Both the position numbers and the translations under genes were made by a program. A DNA stretch of 64,000 nt from Atopomonas hussainii (lineage in GTDB: Bacteria > Pseudomonadota > Gammaproteobacteria > Pseudomonadales > Pseudomonadaceae): positions 151,246 through 215,245 of the forward strand of contig NZ_FOAS01000007.1 of NCBI RefSeq assembly GCF_900109735.1, in the 5' to 3' direction. The notes beneath the pieces were generated by a model. The model had not been told where the DNA came from. It did not search any database and was given only the letters and a program-made list of their open reading frames with translations. Below, in pieces: positions 50,983 to 59,544 of this stretch (position 1 is the stretch's first letter; every line of letters starts with the position of its first letter).

Positions 50983-52161
50983 ATGTCATTTGCCACGCAT
51001 ACATGGCCCGACAAATCACTCACTTTCATCAGCTCATGGGTTTTACCGCTAGGGTACTTCTGCCTATTGACGGGCCTTGCTTGGCTAGACGAACGCAGCC
51101 AATACCATAAATTGTTTTACGCATTGTTAGCCGCCCCAGCACTCATAGCATTTCTAATTCACCCCAAGCAGATTGCAGGTCTATTTAAAAATCCCGTAGT
51201 GCTAGCTTTTTTAGCTTTTTCAAGCTGGGCATTAATTAGCTTTAGCTGGTCAGCAGCTGAAGACTCATTCAGCTCCCAAGCCAAAAGACCCCTCTATATA
51301 CTCATGCTATTCATGGCGACTTTCATCATTGTCAAGCACAGCTGGCAGCGCTTTATAAGCGTTCTCAGCTTAGCCGCTTTAACCATTCTACCTATAGCAC
51401 TTTATGCCCTGGCTGACTTTACTCTTAACTACACGGATGGCGCCCGATTAGTCGGCAGTGGCGCCTTAGACAATCCACTACTCAGCTCACATCTATTCGG
51501 TATATTTTTCATCTTATGGCTAGGCTATGCGATGACGGCCCCCTATAACAAAAGCCTATTAACACTCCCCGCCCTCGCCTTACTTCTAGCCACCCTGCTG
51601 GCTACCGGCTCTCGCACCCCTCTTCTTGCCATAGCTTTCGCGTGTGGCTGGCTCGCTATCAACCTATGGAATAGGCGAGCTCTTCTTCTAGCGGCCCTTT
51701 GCACATGCGCCGGCATCGCGCTACTGATTATTTATCCTGAGCTAATACTTAACCGCGGAACATCTTATCGGTTCGAGATATGGCAATTTGCGCTAGAGCA
51801 AATCAGCATCCACCCCTGGGCAGGACACGGCCTTGGCAGTCCACTGGCAATCCCAGTGCCTGAACTCAACTCAGTATTCAGTGAACCCCACAGCTTTTTT
51901 CTAGGCACCCTCTACTACACAGGAGTCATTGGAGCCATTTTCTGGCTGAGCATGCACGCCTTTGCACTTTGGGCATGCTGGAAAAACCGAGCCGCCCCCT
52001 ATTTTGCCGTAGCCGGAGCATTGGTAATTTATGGTCTTGGCGCCGGATTGACTGAGGGTGGCGGCATACTATCCCGCCCCAAAGAGCACTGGTTTCTAAT
52101 CTGGATTCCGCTTGCATTAGTGATCGCAGTAAACACCCAACACAAGCTAGGTCAGCGCTAA
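50983..52161 (+). CDS. waaL: O-antigen ligase-type membrane protein (WaaL-like)
   Basis: The 392-residue protein has about 10-12 hydrophobic segments and a Wzy_C-type periplasmic loop. The motif HPWAGHGLG (about 277-285), with the preceding arginine-containing TSYRFEIWQFALEQ, is typical of the O-antigen ligase family, which joins polymer to the LPS core. An O-antigen polymerase (Wzy) is the alternative, but the position beside msbA favours WaaL. ATG 50983 has AGGAA about 11 bases upstream. GC here is visibly lower than in msbA, as expected for a variable surface gene. Confidence 0.8.
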   Translation: MSFATHTWPDKSLTFISSWVLPLGYFCLLTGLAWLDERSQYHKLFYALLAAPALIAFLIHPKQIAGLFKNPVVLAFLAFSSWALISFSWSAAEDSFSSQAKRPLYILMLFMATFIIVKHSWQRFISVLSLAALTILPIALYALADFTLNYTDGARLVGSGALDNPLLSSHLFGIFFILWLGYAMTAPYNKSLLTLPALALLLATLLATGSRTPLLAIAFACGWLAINLWNRRALLLAALCTCAGIALLIIYPELILNRGTSYRFEIWQFALEQISIHPWAGHGLGSPLAIPVPELNSVFSEPHSFFLGTLYYTGVIGAIFWLSMHAFALWACWKNRAAPYFAVAGALVIYGLGAGLTEGGGILSRPKEHWFLIWIPLALVIAVNTQHKLGQR

Positions 52162-52162
52162 C

Positions 52163-52807
52163 ATGACCCCTTTATCCGCAGCAGAGCTTCAGGAACTAAC
52201 TCTCAATGCAGAAGTTCTTGAGAAAGATGGCTTAGGCCCTAAAGTATTGCATTTAAGCGACGGCAGTTTTCTGAAACTATTTCGCAAACGCCGACTGCTT
52301 TCAAGCGAAACACTGAAACCTTATGCCAAGCGCTTTGCCGAAAACGCAAAAAAACTTAGAGAGCTTGGGTTTATTACCCCAGAAATAATCAAAGTCTATC
52401 GCCTGGAAAACGACATCAACGGCACCGCGGTACGCTACACCCCCCTACCCGGCAACACATTAAGGCATGCTCTGCAACAAGTTGAAGCAGAACAACAAAG
52501 CACGCTAATCAATCAGCTTGGCCAGCTGCTTTCCCTTCTCCACGAAAAGGGGGTTTACTTTCGCTCAGCCCACCTCGGCAATGTACTGCTGCTACCAGAC
52601 GGCACACTGGGCCTAATCGATATTGCTGACCTGAAGATCCAAAGAACACCGCTCAGCCTCGCCAAGCGACTACGCAACCTAAAGCACATGCGTCGATACA
52701 AGCAGGACACACACTGGCTATTTGAATCACATAAGCTTGCGCTTATTGCTGGCTACACCCTGCACTCCGCGAAATATGCCCAGAGCCTGTTCGCAGAAAT
52801 TAACTAA
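52163..52807 (+). CDS. LPS-cluster kinase-like protein (PA4998-type)
   Basis: The 214-residue protein has a small protein-kinase-like fold: LSDGSFLKLFRKRRLLSS (nucleotide-binding lobe), LLSLLHEKGVYFRSAHLGNVLLLPDG (catalytic-loop region, about 125-150) and LGLIDIADLK (metal loop). The catalytic-loop position that is Asp in most kinases (HGDxHxxN) is Ser here (FRSAHLGN). The same FRS-HLGN pattern occurs, as I recall, in the P. aeruginosa relative next to waaL. It starts one base after the waaL-type gene and its stop overlaps a convergent gene. LPS core phosphorylation is a guess. Confidence 0.75.
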   Translation: MTPLSAAELQELTLNAEVLEKDGLGPKVLHLSDGSFLKLFRKRRLLSSETLKPYAKRFAENAKKLRELGFITPEIIKVYRLENDINGTAVRYTPLPGNTLRHALQQVEAEQQSTLINQLGQLLSLLHEKGVYFRSAHLGNVLLLPDGTLGLIDIADLKIQRTPLSLAKRLRNLKHMRRYKQDTHWLFESHKLALIAGYTLHSAKYAQSLFAEIN

Positions 52808-53436
52808 ACAAGCCCTTTGTTTTCTCGCTGCTTAACATACTGAAAAAACGCACTCAAATCATTGCTACATAACAATGGGCTGATTTCACGTATTTCGTCT
52901 TCAGGCCAGCTCCACCACTTCGCATCAAGCAGCGCCTCTCTGACCGACTCGGGAAAGCGCCAGCGGATATGTCTTGCAGGATTTCCGGCCACAATAGAAT
53001 ACGGAGCAACGTTCTGGCTCACTACAGCCCCTGCCGCAACGACTGCTCCATCACCAACCGTAACACCGGAGAGAATCACCGCTCCAGTGCACAGCCAAAC
53101 ATCATTCCCGATAACCACATCGCCTCGAGAAAAAGCATAGCCCTCTACATTCGCCGCCTCTGCCACCATAGCAGGGAAGGGGTAGGTCGTTACCCAGTCC
53201 GTACGGTGATGACCGCCTAGAAAAATTTCAACCTGCTCTGCAATGGAGCAATACGAACCAATACTGAGCCCTGCGCCTTCATTCCAATCATGAACGAGAG
53301 GCAAGCCATAGCTACCCACGCCCATCGAATATTGAGGGTAGCGATGAAGAAAGCGTGCCTGACCACGATAAATCTTCGGCAGCTTACGAATCGCTCGCTT
53401 GATTCGCCGCTCTTGAAATCGCGCCCAAAAAGCCAT
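52804..53436 (-). CDS. CatB-related hexapeptide-repeat acetyltransferase
   Basis: The 210-residue protein is a left-handed beta-helix acyltransferase. Hexapeptide repeats run through GLSIGSYCSIAEQVEIFLGG and VIGNDVWLCTGAVILSGVTVGDGAVVAAGAVVSQNVAPYSIVAGNPARHIRWRF (about 55-165), with the conserved GGHH loop. The xenobiotic-type branch acetylates varied sugars or antibiotics; in this setting O-acetylation of LPS sugar is likely. Its stop overlaps the kinase-like gene by 4 bases tail to tail. It follows the GT2 gene by one base. Confidence 0.85.
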   Translation of the reverse strand: MAFWARFQERRIKRAIRKLPKIYRGQARFLHRYPQYSMGVGSYGLPLVHDWNEGAGLSIGSYCSIAEQVEIFLGGHHRTDWVTTYPFPAMVAEAANVEGYAFSRGDVVIGNDVWLCTGAVILSGVTVGDGAVVAAGAVVSQNVAPYSIVAGNPARHIRWRFPESVREALLDAKWWSWPEDEIREISPLLCSNDLSAFFQYVKQRENKGLV

Positions 53437-53437
53437 C

Positions 53438-54325
53438 TTACGAACGCCGCTCTAAAGGAGCGAAGTAAAGCCTCGCCAGACCACGCCAGGTTTTCTTATT
53501 CCAGTGACGGAAAGGTATCTGCTTAAGCAGCTGCCGTGCATAAGAACGATCACGATTAGCACACTTTAAAAACATAGAGCTAAGGAAACGAGTCCTTACA
53601 AACTCATACTGCGGATGCTCTTTAAAGAGCGCATAGCTACGCAAGATGCTATCAACCATGAATGGCGTATTCTTAGAAGAATTAGCACCATGCTTACGAT
53701 ACTGAGCAAGCACCTCGCCCAGGCAGTCAATATAGTAACCCGCATGGGTGATCTTAAGTTCAATCAACAAATCTTCTAAGCGAATTTCCGGATCGAACCC
53801 CCCCACCTGCTCCAATGCCTGCTTACGAAATAATAACGTAGGTGCCGGCGGGTAAGACTTGCGCTCCATAAACACATCATCGAAATCCAAGCGACGAAAC
53901 GCAATATCTCTACGCTGGCGATCTTCAGAGTAAAGCCCCCCTTGAGAATCAATTAATTCAATATTACCAGCACAGATACCAACCTCTGGCTTATCCTGCA
54001 TGTAAGCAACCTGCTTAGCGATACGCTCGGGCAGCATCACATCATCGGATCCAAACGGTGCAATCAGACTGCCTTTTGAACGAGCAACAGCATCATTAAG
54101 CGTATGCGTAAGTCCTTGATTCTTTTGCACCCGAAAGTCAAACCCGTACTGCTCACGCAGACGCTCGATCCTTAAAACACTATCATCTGAAGAACCATCA
54201 TCAATAACCAACAGCTCAATATGTGGGTACGTTTGCTGAACAACACTAAGAATACATTGTTCAATATAGGGACCGTGATTATAAGAAGCTATAATCACGG
54301 TAACCAATGGCTGCTGCGCAGTCAC
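53438..54325 (-). CDS. Glycosyltransferase family 2 (WapR-like), paralogue 1
   Basis: The 295-residue protein has a GT-A fold: VTVIIASYNHGPYIEQCILS at the N-terminus, LLVIDDGSSDDS and the metal-binding FGSDDVMLPERI. The C-terminal helices include LEDLLIELKITHAGYYID. It resembles the core rhamnosyltransferase WapR of Pseudomonas, but the sugar is unproven. A close paralogue lies at 61747-62631. It starts with GTG 54325 (GAGG 7 bases upstream), inside the stop of the GT4 gene. GC is low (24 of 60 bases in one sampled line). Confidence 0.85.
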   Translation of the reverse strand: MTAQQPLVTVIIASYNHGPYIEQCILSVVQQTYPHIELLVIDDGSSDDSVLRIERLREQYGFDFRVQKNQGLTHTLNDAVARSKGSLIAPFGSDDVMLPERIAKQVAYMQDKPEVGICAGNIELIDSQGGLYSEDRQRRDIAFRRLDFDDVFMERKSYPPAPTLLFRKQALEQVGGFDPEIRLEDLLIELKITHAGYYIDCLGEVLAQYRKHGANSSKNTPFMVDSILRSYALFKEHPQYEFVRTRFLSSMFLKCANRDRSYARQLLKQIPFRHWNKKTWRGLARLYFAPLERRS

Positions 54326-55467
54326 TTCAGCACCTCGCTTAGTGCAGACTCAATCAAATCAAGATATTGCTGACGAAACACTTCAATATCATGCTCTTGT
54401 TGTAAATAGCGATACGCTTGCTCACCTTTCTCACTCAGCCTCTCAGCACTGAGCATAAGGTATTGTTCCAATGCATTCCTTAGCGCACTGACGTCTGCAG
54501 GCGGCACAGCGAGCCCTCCTGCACCATGAATTAATGGGCGCATAGCCGGCACATCACTAGCTATCACTGGCAAGTGCCCACTCATTCCCTCAAGGAGGGC
54601 CAGCCCCAAGCCCTCTGCCAAAGATGGCATAGCCCAAATATCAAAAGCACGCACATAGCGCAGCGCATTCTCTCGGAACCCCAAAAGATGCACACGCCCA
54701 ACTAAACCAAGGGTTTTAACCTCTTCAACTAAGCGATCATGTTCACGCCCTGCCCCAATAATCGCTAGCTGCACGTCGGGATAGCTCTCCGCAAGCTGAG
54801 CAAAAGCGCGAATTAAGTAAATATGTCCTTTTACAGGAACAAGCCTGCCTAACGCGCCAATCAATCGCGCCTGCGAATTCAGCCCCAGAGACGCGCGAGC
54901 CTCAGCACGCGTAAGCTGCAGCCTCTCCGCTAGTTCAATATCAATGGCGTTGGTAATTGCCACCGTATTGGCCTCAGTAAAACCGCACTGGCAGCCCAGC
55001 AAATACTCCCGTACCGCAGGAGAAACCCCTACGAAGCGCCAGGACTTAGTAACAAGGCGGGCCGTTTGAAAGCGGCGATAAGAGCGGTCGTACTCACCAA
55101 AGCCATGGGCGATACCAATACACAGCGGAATTTTTAACCAGCGATTGAGCATCAGCAGCATGTTCACCGGCTTAAAGCGATTACAGATGACCACGTCAAA
55201 CTGTTCTTGCAGACAGTAGCGATACAGAGCCCACATGGCCTTAATGCGCAACCCTTTAAGCTGAGCATCAGAAAACTCAAAGTAGACTGAACGGTCCGCA
55301 CGGCTTTCGGGCTGCCCAGCAGTTGGGCGACCACGCAAAAATGCATTAACCGTTTCAAAGCGATCCACAGGAAGAGCATGAAAAACCTGCTCCCCCAAAT
55401 CAGCAAAGTCATGCGCTTTAATGTTGTAGTCGGGATGTAACTGCAGGACTTTAATGCGCCGCGCCAT
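54322..55467 (-). CDS. Glycosyltransferase family 4
   Basis: The 381-residue protein is a GT-B glycosyltransferase: the acceptor half begins KVLQLHPDYNIKAHDFADLGEQVF. The donor half shows IGALGRLVPVKGHIYLIRAF and PSLAEGLGLALLEGMSGHLPVIASD with the E-x7-E motif. It shares layout with the wapH-like gene at 56358 (GLKxKA stretch, HAFGEYDRSYR versus HAFGDYQRRSR) and is probably a diverged paralogue. I chose ATG 55467 with GTGGA about 8 bases upstream. It lies 2 bases after the DUF6625 gene. Confidence 0.87.
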   Translation of the reverse strand: MARRIKVLQLHPDYNIKAHDFADLGEQVFHALPVDRFETVNAFLRGRPTAGQPESRADRSVYFEFSDAQLKGLRIKAMWALYRYCLQEQFDVVICNRFKPVNMLLMLNRWLKIPLCIGIAHGFGEYDRSYRRFQTARLVTKSWRFVGVSPAVREYLLGCQCGFTEANTVAITNAIDIELAERLQLTRAEARASLGLNSQARLIGALGRLVPVKGHIYLIRAFAQLAESYPDVQLAIIGAGREHDRLVEEVKTLGLVGRVHLLGFRENALRYVRAFDIWAMPSLAEGLGLALLEGMSGHLPVIASDVPAMRPLIHGAGGLAVPPADVSALRNALEQYLMLSAERLSEKGEQAYRYLQQEHDIEVFRQQYLDLIESALSEVLK

Positions 55468-55469
55468 GT

Positions 55470-56348
55470 TTATTTCCACCGAGAAAAACCCTGCTCATCC
55501 ATCATCCACGCCTGCTCCTTAGCCAAGATCTGCACCGCCTCCGCAGCCGGATGCGCTTTCTTACTCCACGCACCTCGTTTCCAAATAGCAAAGTGAAAAT
55601 ACGGAAACTGTCGATCGCCATCGTGATCGTTGGTCAAACTTCCTTCACGCCAGTACCAGCGACGCGGGAACGTAAAGCTGCCATCAATCCAGGGGATACA
55701 ACCATCCGGCGTACTAAAGGCCTCCACGAACTCGGAGCGCCTACGTAATGGATTGAAAAAGCCAACCAAGTTAAACAGCGGTTTGGGGAAATTTTTCCGC
55801 CACAGGAACAATCGACTGAACGCCCCCTCGTCAAGCGCATGATGGGGCTGATCAGCAAAGCGCTCTTGCCAGCGCGGCATTCGCTTGAACAGTTCGCGCA
55901 TTGCTTGCGTGTTACGCAATAGCGTGAGGTGCCCGGAAACCCGGCGCGCATGGGTGGTTAAGAGGTCATAACGGGCTAGCCGGCTAGCCGTGAAATAGTC
56001 CCGCAGGCGGCCATAAATCAAATCAAGATCACCAAAGGCCCAAAAGTCATAACCGCGCAAGTGCTCCTCATGGATAAACCCTAAGGCAGGCTTGATATCG
56101 CAGAGCTTGTAAGGGTTCTCCGGCGCAAACGCTATACCTAAGCGCTGGGATACCAGTGAGCAATACGCTGCATAATCCATCGCCTCAATACGCACGTTGT
56201 CCGGCACATTCTCTGGCTGGCCACAGTCACTGAATAGCAACCAATCAATGTCTGCATTATGCCGACAACTTTCTAAAAACAGCGGCATCCAGAACGGCCA
56301 ACGCCCGAAGTATGGAATTACAAAACAAATCCTTGGCACGTTAGTCAC
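55470..56348 (-). CDS. DUF6625-type glycosyltransferase-like protein
   Basis: The 292-residue protein begins RICFVIPYFGRWPFWMPLFLESC and contains WAFGDLDLIYGRLRDYF (about 108-124), whose DLD is a likely metal-binding DxD. The pattern matches a family of predicted GT-A glycosyltransferases (DUF6625) found in surface-polysaccharide clusters. Donor and acceptor are unknown. It starts with GTG 56348 (GAGG 7 bases upstream), 9 bases after the wapH-like gene, within one continuous minus-strand series. Confidence 0.72.
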   Translation of the reverse strand: MTNVPRICFVIPYFGRWPFWMPLFLESCRHNADIDWLLFSDCGQPENVPDNVRIEAMDYAAYCSLVSQRLGIAFAPENPYKLCDIKPALGFIHEEHLRGYDFWAFGDLDLIYGRLRDYFTASRLARYDLLTTHARRVSGHLTLLRNTQAMRELFKRMPRWQERFADQPHHALDEGAFSRLFLWRKNFPKPLFNLVGFFNPLRRRSEFVEAFSTPDGCIPWIDGSFTFPRRWYWREGSLTNDHDGDRQFPYFHFAIWKRGAWSKKAHPAAEAVQILAKEQAWMMDEQGFSRWK

Positions 56349-56357
56349 AACCCAACC

Positions 56358-57503
56358 TCAGGAAAACGATGAGCGCGGCGCGATAGCGTCGATCAACGGT
56401 TTGAAACGCGTAATCGCGGCCTGATCACTAAAGAGGGCCTGCAAATGCACATCAAAACTCACAGATGGCGGCACAGACACGGCCGCTTGCATACAGGCAG
56501 CCAAGGCAGCGCTATCACCCAACGCAAACAACTGCCCCACGCCCTCCACTACCTCTCGGCCGCCACCACAATCGCTGCAGATCACCGGCACGCCAGCGGC
56601 CATGGCTTCGAGTAGCACCATGCCAAAAGGTTCATGGTCGGAGGTTAACGCGAACACATCGAAGGCTTTGAAGTAGCGCAGCCCGTGAGCGACTTGCCCC
56701 AGAAAGCGTACCGAGTCAGCCACGCCCAGCTCTGCCGCCAAAGCCTTGAGTGAGGCCTCTAAACGCCCGCTGCCCATAATGGCCAACAAGCTGCCGACCG
56801 GCAGATTAGGCAAGGCTTGGGCAAAGCCGCGAATCAAAGTGGCCTGGTCTTTATCCGGGTGCAGGCGGCCAACATTGCCGACCACCCAAGCATCTTGTGG
56901 CAAGCCGAGATGCTCACGCGCCTGGTGGCGAGTGACTTGCTCGGCCTGCACAGCGGCGACATCGATGCGGTTATACAAGGTTTGGATGGCATCCTGCGGC
57001 CAATTAGGCAGGCAAGCACGCATGTCATCACGCACCGCATTGGAGACGCCGAGCAACTTCAACCGCGCACGAAAGGCATTGGCAAACCACTGTCGCGAGC
57101 GACGCTGGTAATCGCCAAAAGCATGGTGCACGCCGATCACCGGCAGCTTAGTGCCCAGCAGCGCTACATAAATAGGCTTAAAGCGGTGCGCGATGCACAA
57201 GGCAAAGTCGCGGCTGGAGGCGATGCGGCGGATATCACGAATCGCTTTGAGCTTAAGGCCGCGCACATCACGGCTGGAATAATCTAAAAACAGCACCTCG
57301 TCGGAGGCCGAGCCGCGCACCACGGCCTCACTCGGTTTGCCCGTTAGGTAAACGGTACAGACCTTGTACGACGTGCCCTTAAACAGCGCGGCGTATTGCC
57401 GAGCGCAGTCCATAAAAGGGCCATCGTAGCCGTGACAGAACTGCAACACCCAGCGCTCGGGCTGGGCGTGTTCGGCGGCATTAGAGGCTGTCATACCAAT
57501 CAC
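56358..57503 (-). CDS. wapH: Core glycosyltransferase family 4, WapH-like
   Basis: The 381-residue GT-B protein has an N-terminal part WVLQFCHGYDGPFMDCARQYAALFKG and a donor-binding half with VGNVGRLHPDKDQATLIRGF and LTSDHEPFGMVLLEAMAAGVPVICSD (E-x7-E). It resembles WapH of P. aeruginosa, which adds a glucose of the outer core and also sits next to the carbamoyltransferase gene. GTG 57503 has AAGGA 5 bases upstream and overlaps the carbamoyltransferase stop; ATG 57494 is an alternative. Confidence 0.83.
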   Translation of the reverse strand: MIGMTASNAAEHAQPERWVLQFCHGYDGPFMDCARQYAALFKGTSYKVCTVYLTGKPSEAVVRGSASDEVLFLDYSSRDVRGLKLKAIRDIRRIASSRDFALCIAHRFKPIYVALLGTKLPVIGVHHAFGDYQRRSRQWFANAFRARLKLLGVSNAVRDDMRACLPNWPQDAIQTLYNRIDVAAVQAEQVTRHQAREHLGLPQDAWVVGNVGRLHPDKDQATLIRGFAQALPNLPVGSLLAIMGSGRLEASLKALAAELGVADSVRFLGQVAHGLRYFKAFDVFALTSDHEPFGMVLLEAMAAGVPVICSDCGGGREVVEGVGQLFALGDSAALAACMQAAVSVPPSVSFDVHLQALFSDQAAITRFKPLIDAIAPRSSFS

Positions 57504-59235
57504 AACCGTCCTTGACCACCAAGATATCTTCCATGATCAGGTACTGCAGGTCGGAGCCATAGAACATGTTCAGCGCGTCGGTGGGCGAGCACACCATCGG
57601 TTCGCCACGACGGTTCAGCGAGGTGTTCAGCGACACGCCGTTGCCGGTGTGTTTTTCCAGCTCCAGCATCAGGTCGTACCAGCGCGGGTTGTATTCGCGT
57701 TTGAGCACCTGCGCGCGCGATGTGCCGTCTTCGTGCACCACTTCGCTGACGCGGGTTTTCCACTCTTCATTGACCTCGAAGGTGAAGGTCATGAACGGGC
57801 TTGGATGATCGACCTTGAGCATCTGCGGCGCCACGGTGTCGAGCATCGACGGGCAGAAGGGGCGCCAGCGCTCGCGGAACTTAATCTGTTCATTGATGCG
57901 GTCAGCCACGCCCGGCACGCTGGGGCAGCCAATGATTGAGCGGCCACCCAAAGCACGCGGACCAAACTCCATACGCCCTTGGAACCAGGCCACCGGATTG
58001 CCTTCGACCATGATCTTGGCGATGCGCTGCTCGACGTTGTCGATCTGCTTGAACACCGGCTTGTTGGGGTGACGGGCGCAGGCGGCGATCACGTCTTCGT
58101 TGCTGTACGCGGGGCCGAGATAGACGTGCTCCATCTTCTCCACCGCCACGCCGCGCTGCTGCGACACATAAGCCGCCGCACCGACGGCGGTACCGGCATC
58201 GCCCGAAGCGGGCTGCACGAACAGCTCTTTAACCTCATCGCGGGCGATGATTTTCTGGTTGAGCTTAACGTTCAGCGCGCAGCCGCCGGCAAAGGCGATC
58301 TTGCCGGTTTCTTTAAGAATGTCGCCTAAGTAGTAATCCATCATTTGCAGGGCGAGCTTTTCAAACAGCGCCTGCATGCTGGCCGCGTAATGAATGTACG
58401 GGTCGTCGGCGATATCGCCTTCGCGCTTGGGGCCGAGCCATTCGATCAGCTTGGGCGAGAAGTAGAAGCCCTTGCCCTTCTCTTTATAACGGCGCAGGCC
58501 GATCACGTTGGCGTAGTCGGTGTTGATCACCAGCTCGCCATTCTCAAAGCTGGCCAAGCGCGAGAAATCGTACTTGCTCGCATCGCCGTAGGGCGCCATG
58601 CCCATGACTTTGAATTCGCCATCGAGCATCTCAAAGCCGAGGAACTCGGTCATCGCGCCGTATAAACCGCCGAGCGAATCCGGGTCGTAGAATTCTTTGA
58701 TCTTGTGGATCTGGCCGTTTTCGCCCCAACCGAAGAAGGTAGTGGCGTATTCACCTTTGCCGTCGATACCGAGGATCGCGGTTTTTTCCTGAATACCGGA
58801 GCACAAGTAAGCGCTCGCGGCGTGGGCCAAGTGGTGTTCCACCGGCTGGATTTTGACTTTCTTGGTGTCGAAGCCCAACTGCTCGAGGCACCAGACAATT
58901 TTCTTGTGGTAGCGCTTGTAGCGGCGGTTACCCATCAGGATGGCATCCAGCGCGCGGTCTGGGGCATACCAGTAACGCTTGGCGTAGTGCCAGCGGGCCT
59001 TCTCGAACAGGCTGATGGGCGCGAAGGGAATCGCCACCACATCGACATCGCTGGGCTTAATGCCGGCCTGTTCTAAGCAGAACTTGGCCGACTCGTAGGG
59101 CATGCGGTTCTTGGCGTGCTTGTCGCGCACAAAGCGCTCTTCTTCCACCGCTGCAATCAACTTGCCGTCGATGTACAAGGCTGCGGAAGGGTCGTGACTT
59201 AAGGCGCCGGAAAGGCCAAGTACGGTCAATGCCAC
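57481..59235 (-). CDS. wapO: LPS core carbamoyltransferase (NodU/HypF-type)
   Basis: The 584-residue protein is a carbamoyltransferase with an N-terminal Kae1-like domain (LGLSGALSHDPSAALYIDGKLIAAVEEERF, VEHHLAHAASAYLCSG and LGIDGKGEYATTFFGWG) and a C-terminal carbamoyl-transfer domain (WFQGRMEFGPRALGGRSII). It uses carbamoyl phosphate and ATP. The P. aeruginosa homologue is credited with carbamoylating heptose II of the core; the name wapO is from memory. GTG 59235 has AGAGG 8 bases upstream and aligns with the known N-terminus; the frame extending to 59325 is unsupported. Confidence 0.88.
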   Translation of the reverse strand: MALTVLGLSGALSHDPSAALYIDGKLIAAVEEERFVRDKHAKNRMPYESAKFCLEQAGIKPSDVDVVAIPFAPISLFEKARWHYAKRYWYAPDRALDAILMGNRRYKRYHKKIVWCLEQLGFDTKKVKIQPVEHHLAHAASAYLCSGIQEKTAILGIDGKGEYATTFFGWGENGQIHKIKEFYDPDSLGGLYGAMTEFLGFEMLDGEFKVMGMAPYGDASKYDFSRLASFENGELVINTDYANVIGLRRYKEKGKGFYFSPKLIEWLGPKREGDIADDPYIHYAASMQALFEKLALQMMDYYLGDILKETGKIAFAGGCALNVKLNQKIIARDEVKELFVQPASGDAGTAVGAAAYVSQQRGVAVEKMEHVYLGPAYSNEDVIAACARHPNKPVFKQIDNVEQRIAKIMVEGNPVAWFQGRMEFGPRALGGRSIIGCPSVPGVADRINEQIKFRERWRPFCPSMLDTVAPQMLKVDHPSPFMTFTFEVNEEWKTRVSEVVHEDGTSRAQVLKREYNPRWYDLMLELEKHTGNGVSLNTSLNRRGEPMVCSPTDALNMFYGSDLQYLIMEDILVVKDGCDWYDSL

Positions 59236-59544
59236 TGGGTTTGCCTCTTGGTTGTGTGGCCGCTGGGCCACCGCTAAAACGTATTCGTTACCGCCTGTTG
59301 GCGTGCGACAGGGTAAAACCGGCAATTATATCCCCACCGAAGCGATATTAGGTAATCAACTAAGCGCGATCACCCTGCTTACCATCAGCAGCTGAACCAC
59401 TGCACTGCAAAGCTGATACTGCCGAGCTTGCCTGACAGGCGCCCCCATACCTGATCATAAGCCTGCAATCAGTCACTCACACGGCGCCACGAGTGGCTAA
59501 ACGGCCATAAAATGCAGGCAACCGGGTCTTCGCCGCCCACCTGC
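59236..59544 (-). promoter_or_regulatory. 309-base gap with a candidate promoter for the carbamoyltransferase unit
   Basis: No gene is seen here. On the minus strand a perfect TATAAT lies at 59330-59325, which would start transcription near 59318, about 83 bases before GTG 59235. No good -35 hexamer is found 16-18 bases upstream; TTGATT lies too far away. GCCTGACAGGC near 59434 is a short palindrome without a U-tract. This is the largest break in the minus-strand series, so it probably separates two transcription units. Confidence 0.45.

Noticed and set aside
59236..59325. N-terminal extension of the carbamoyltransferase by 30 residues
   Set aside because: GTG 59235 has AGAGG at good spacing and matches the family N-terminus, and the extension would place the candidate -10 at its very start.
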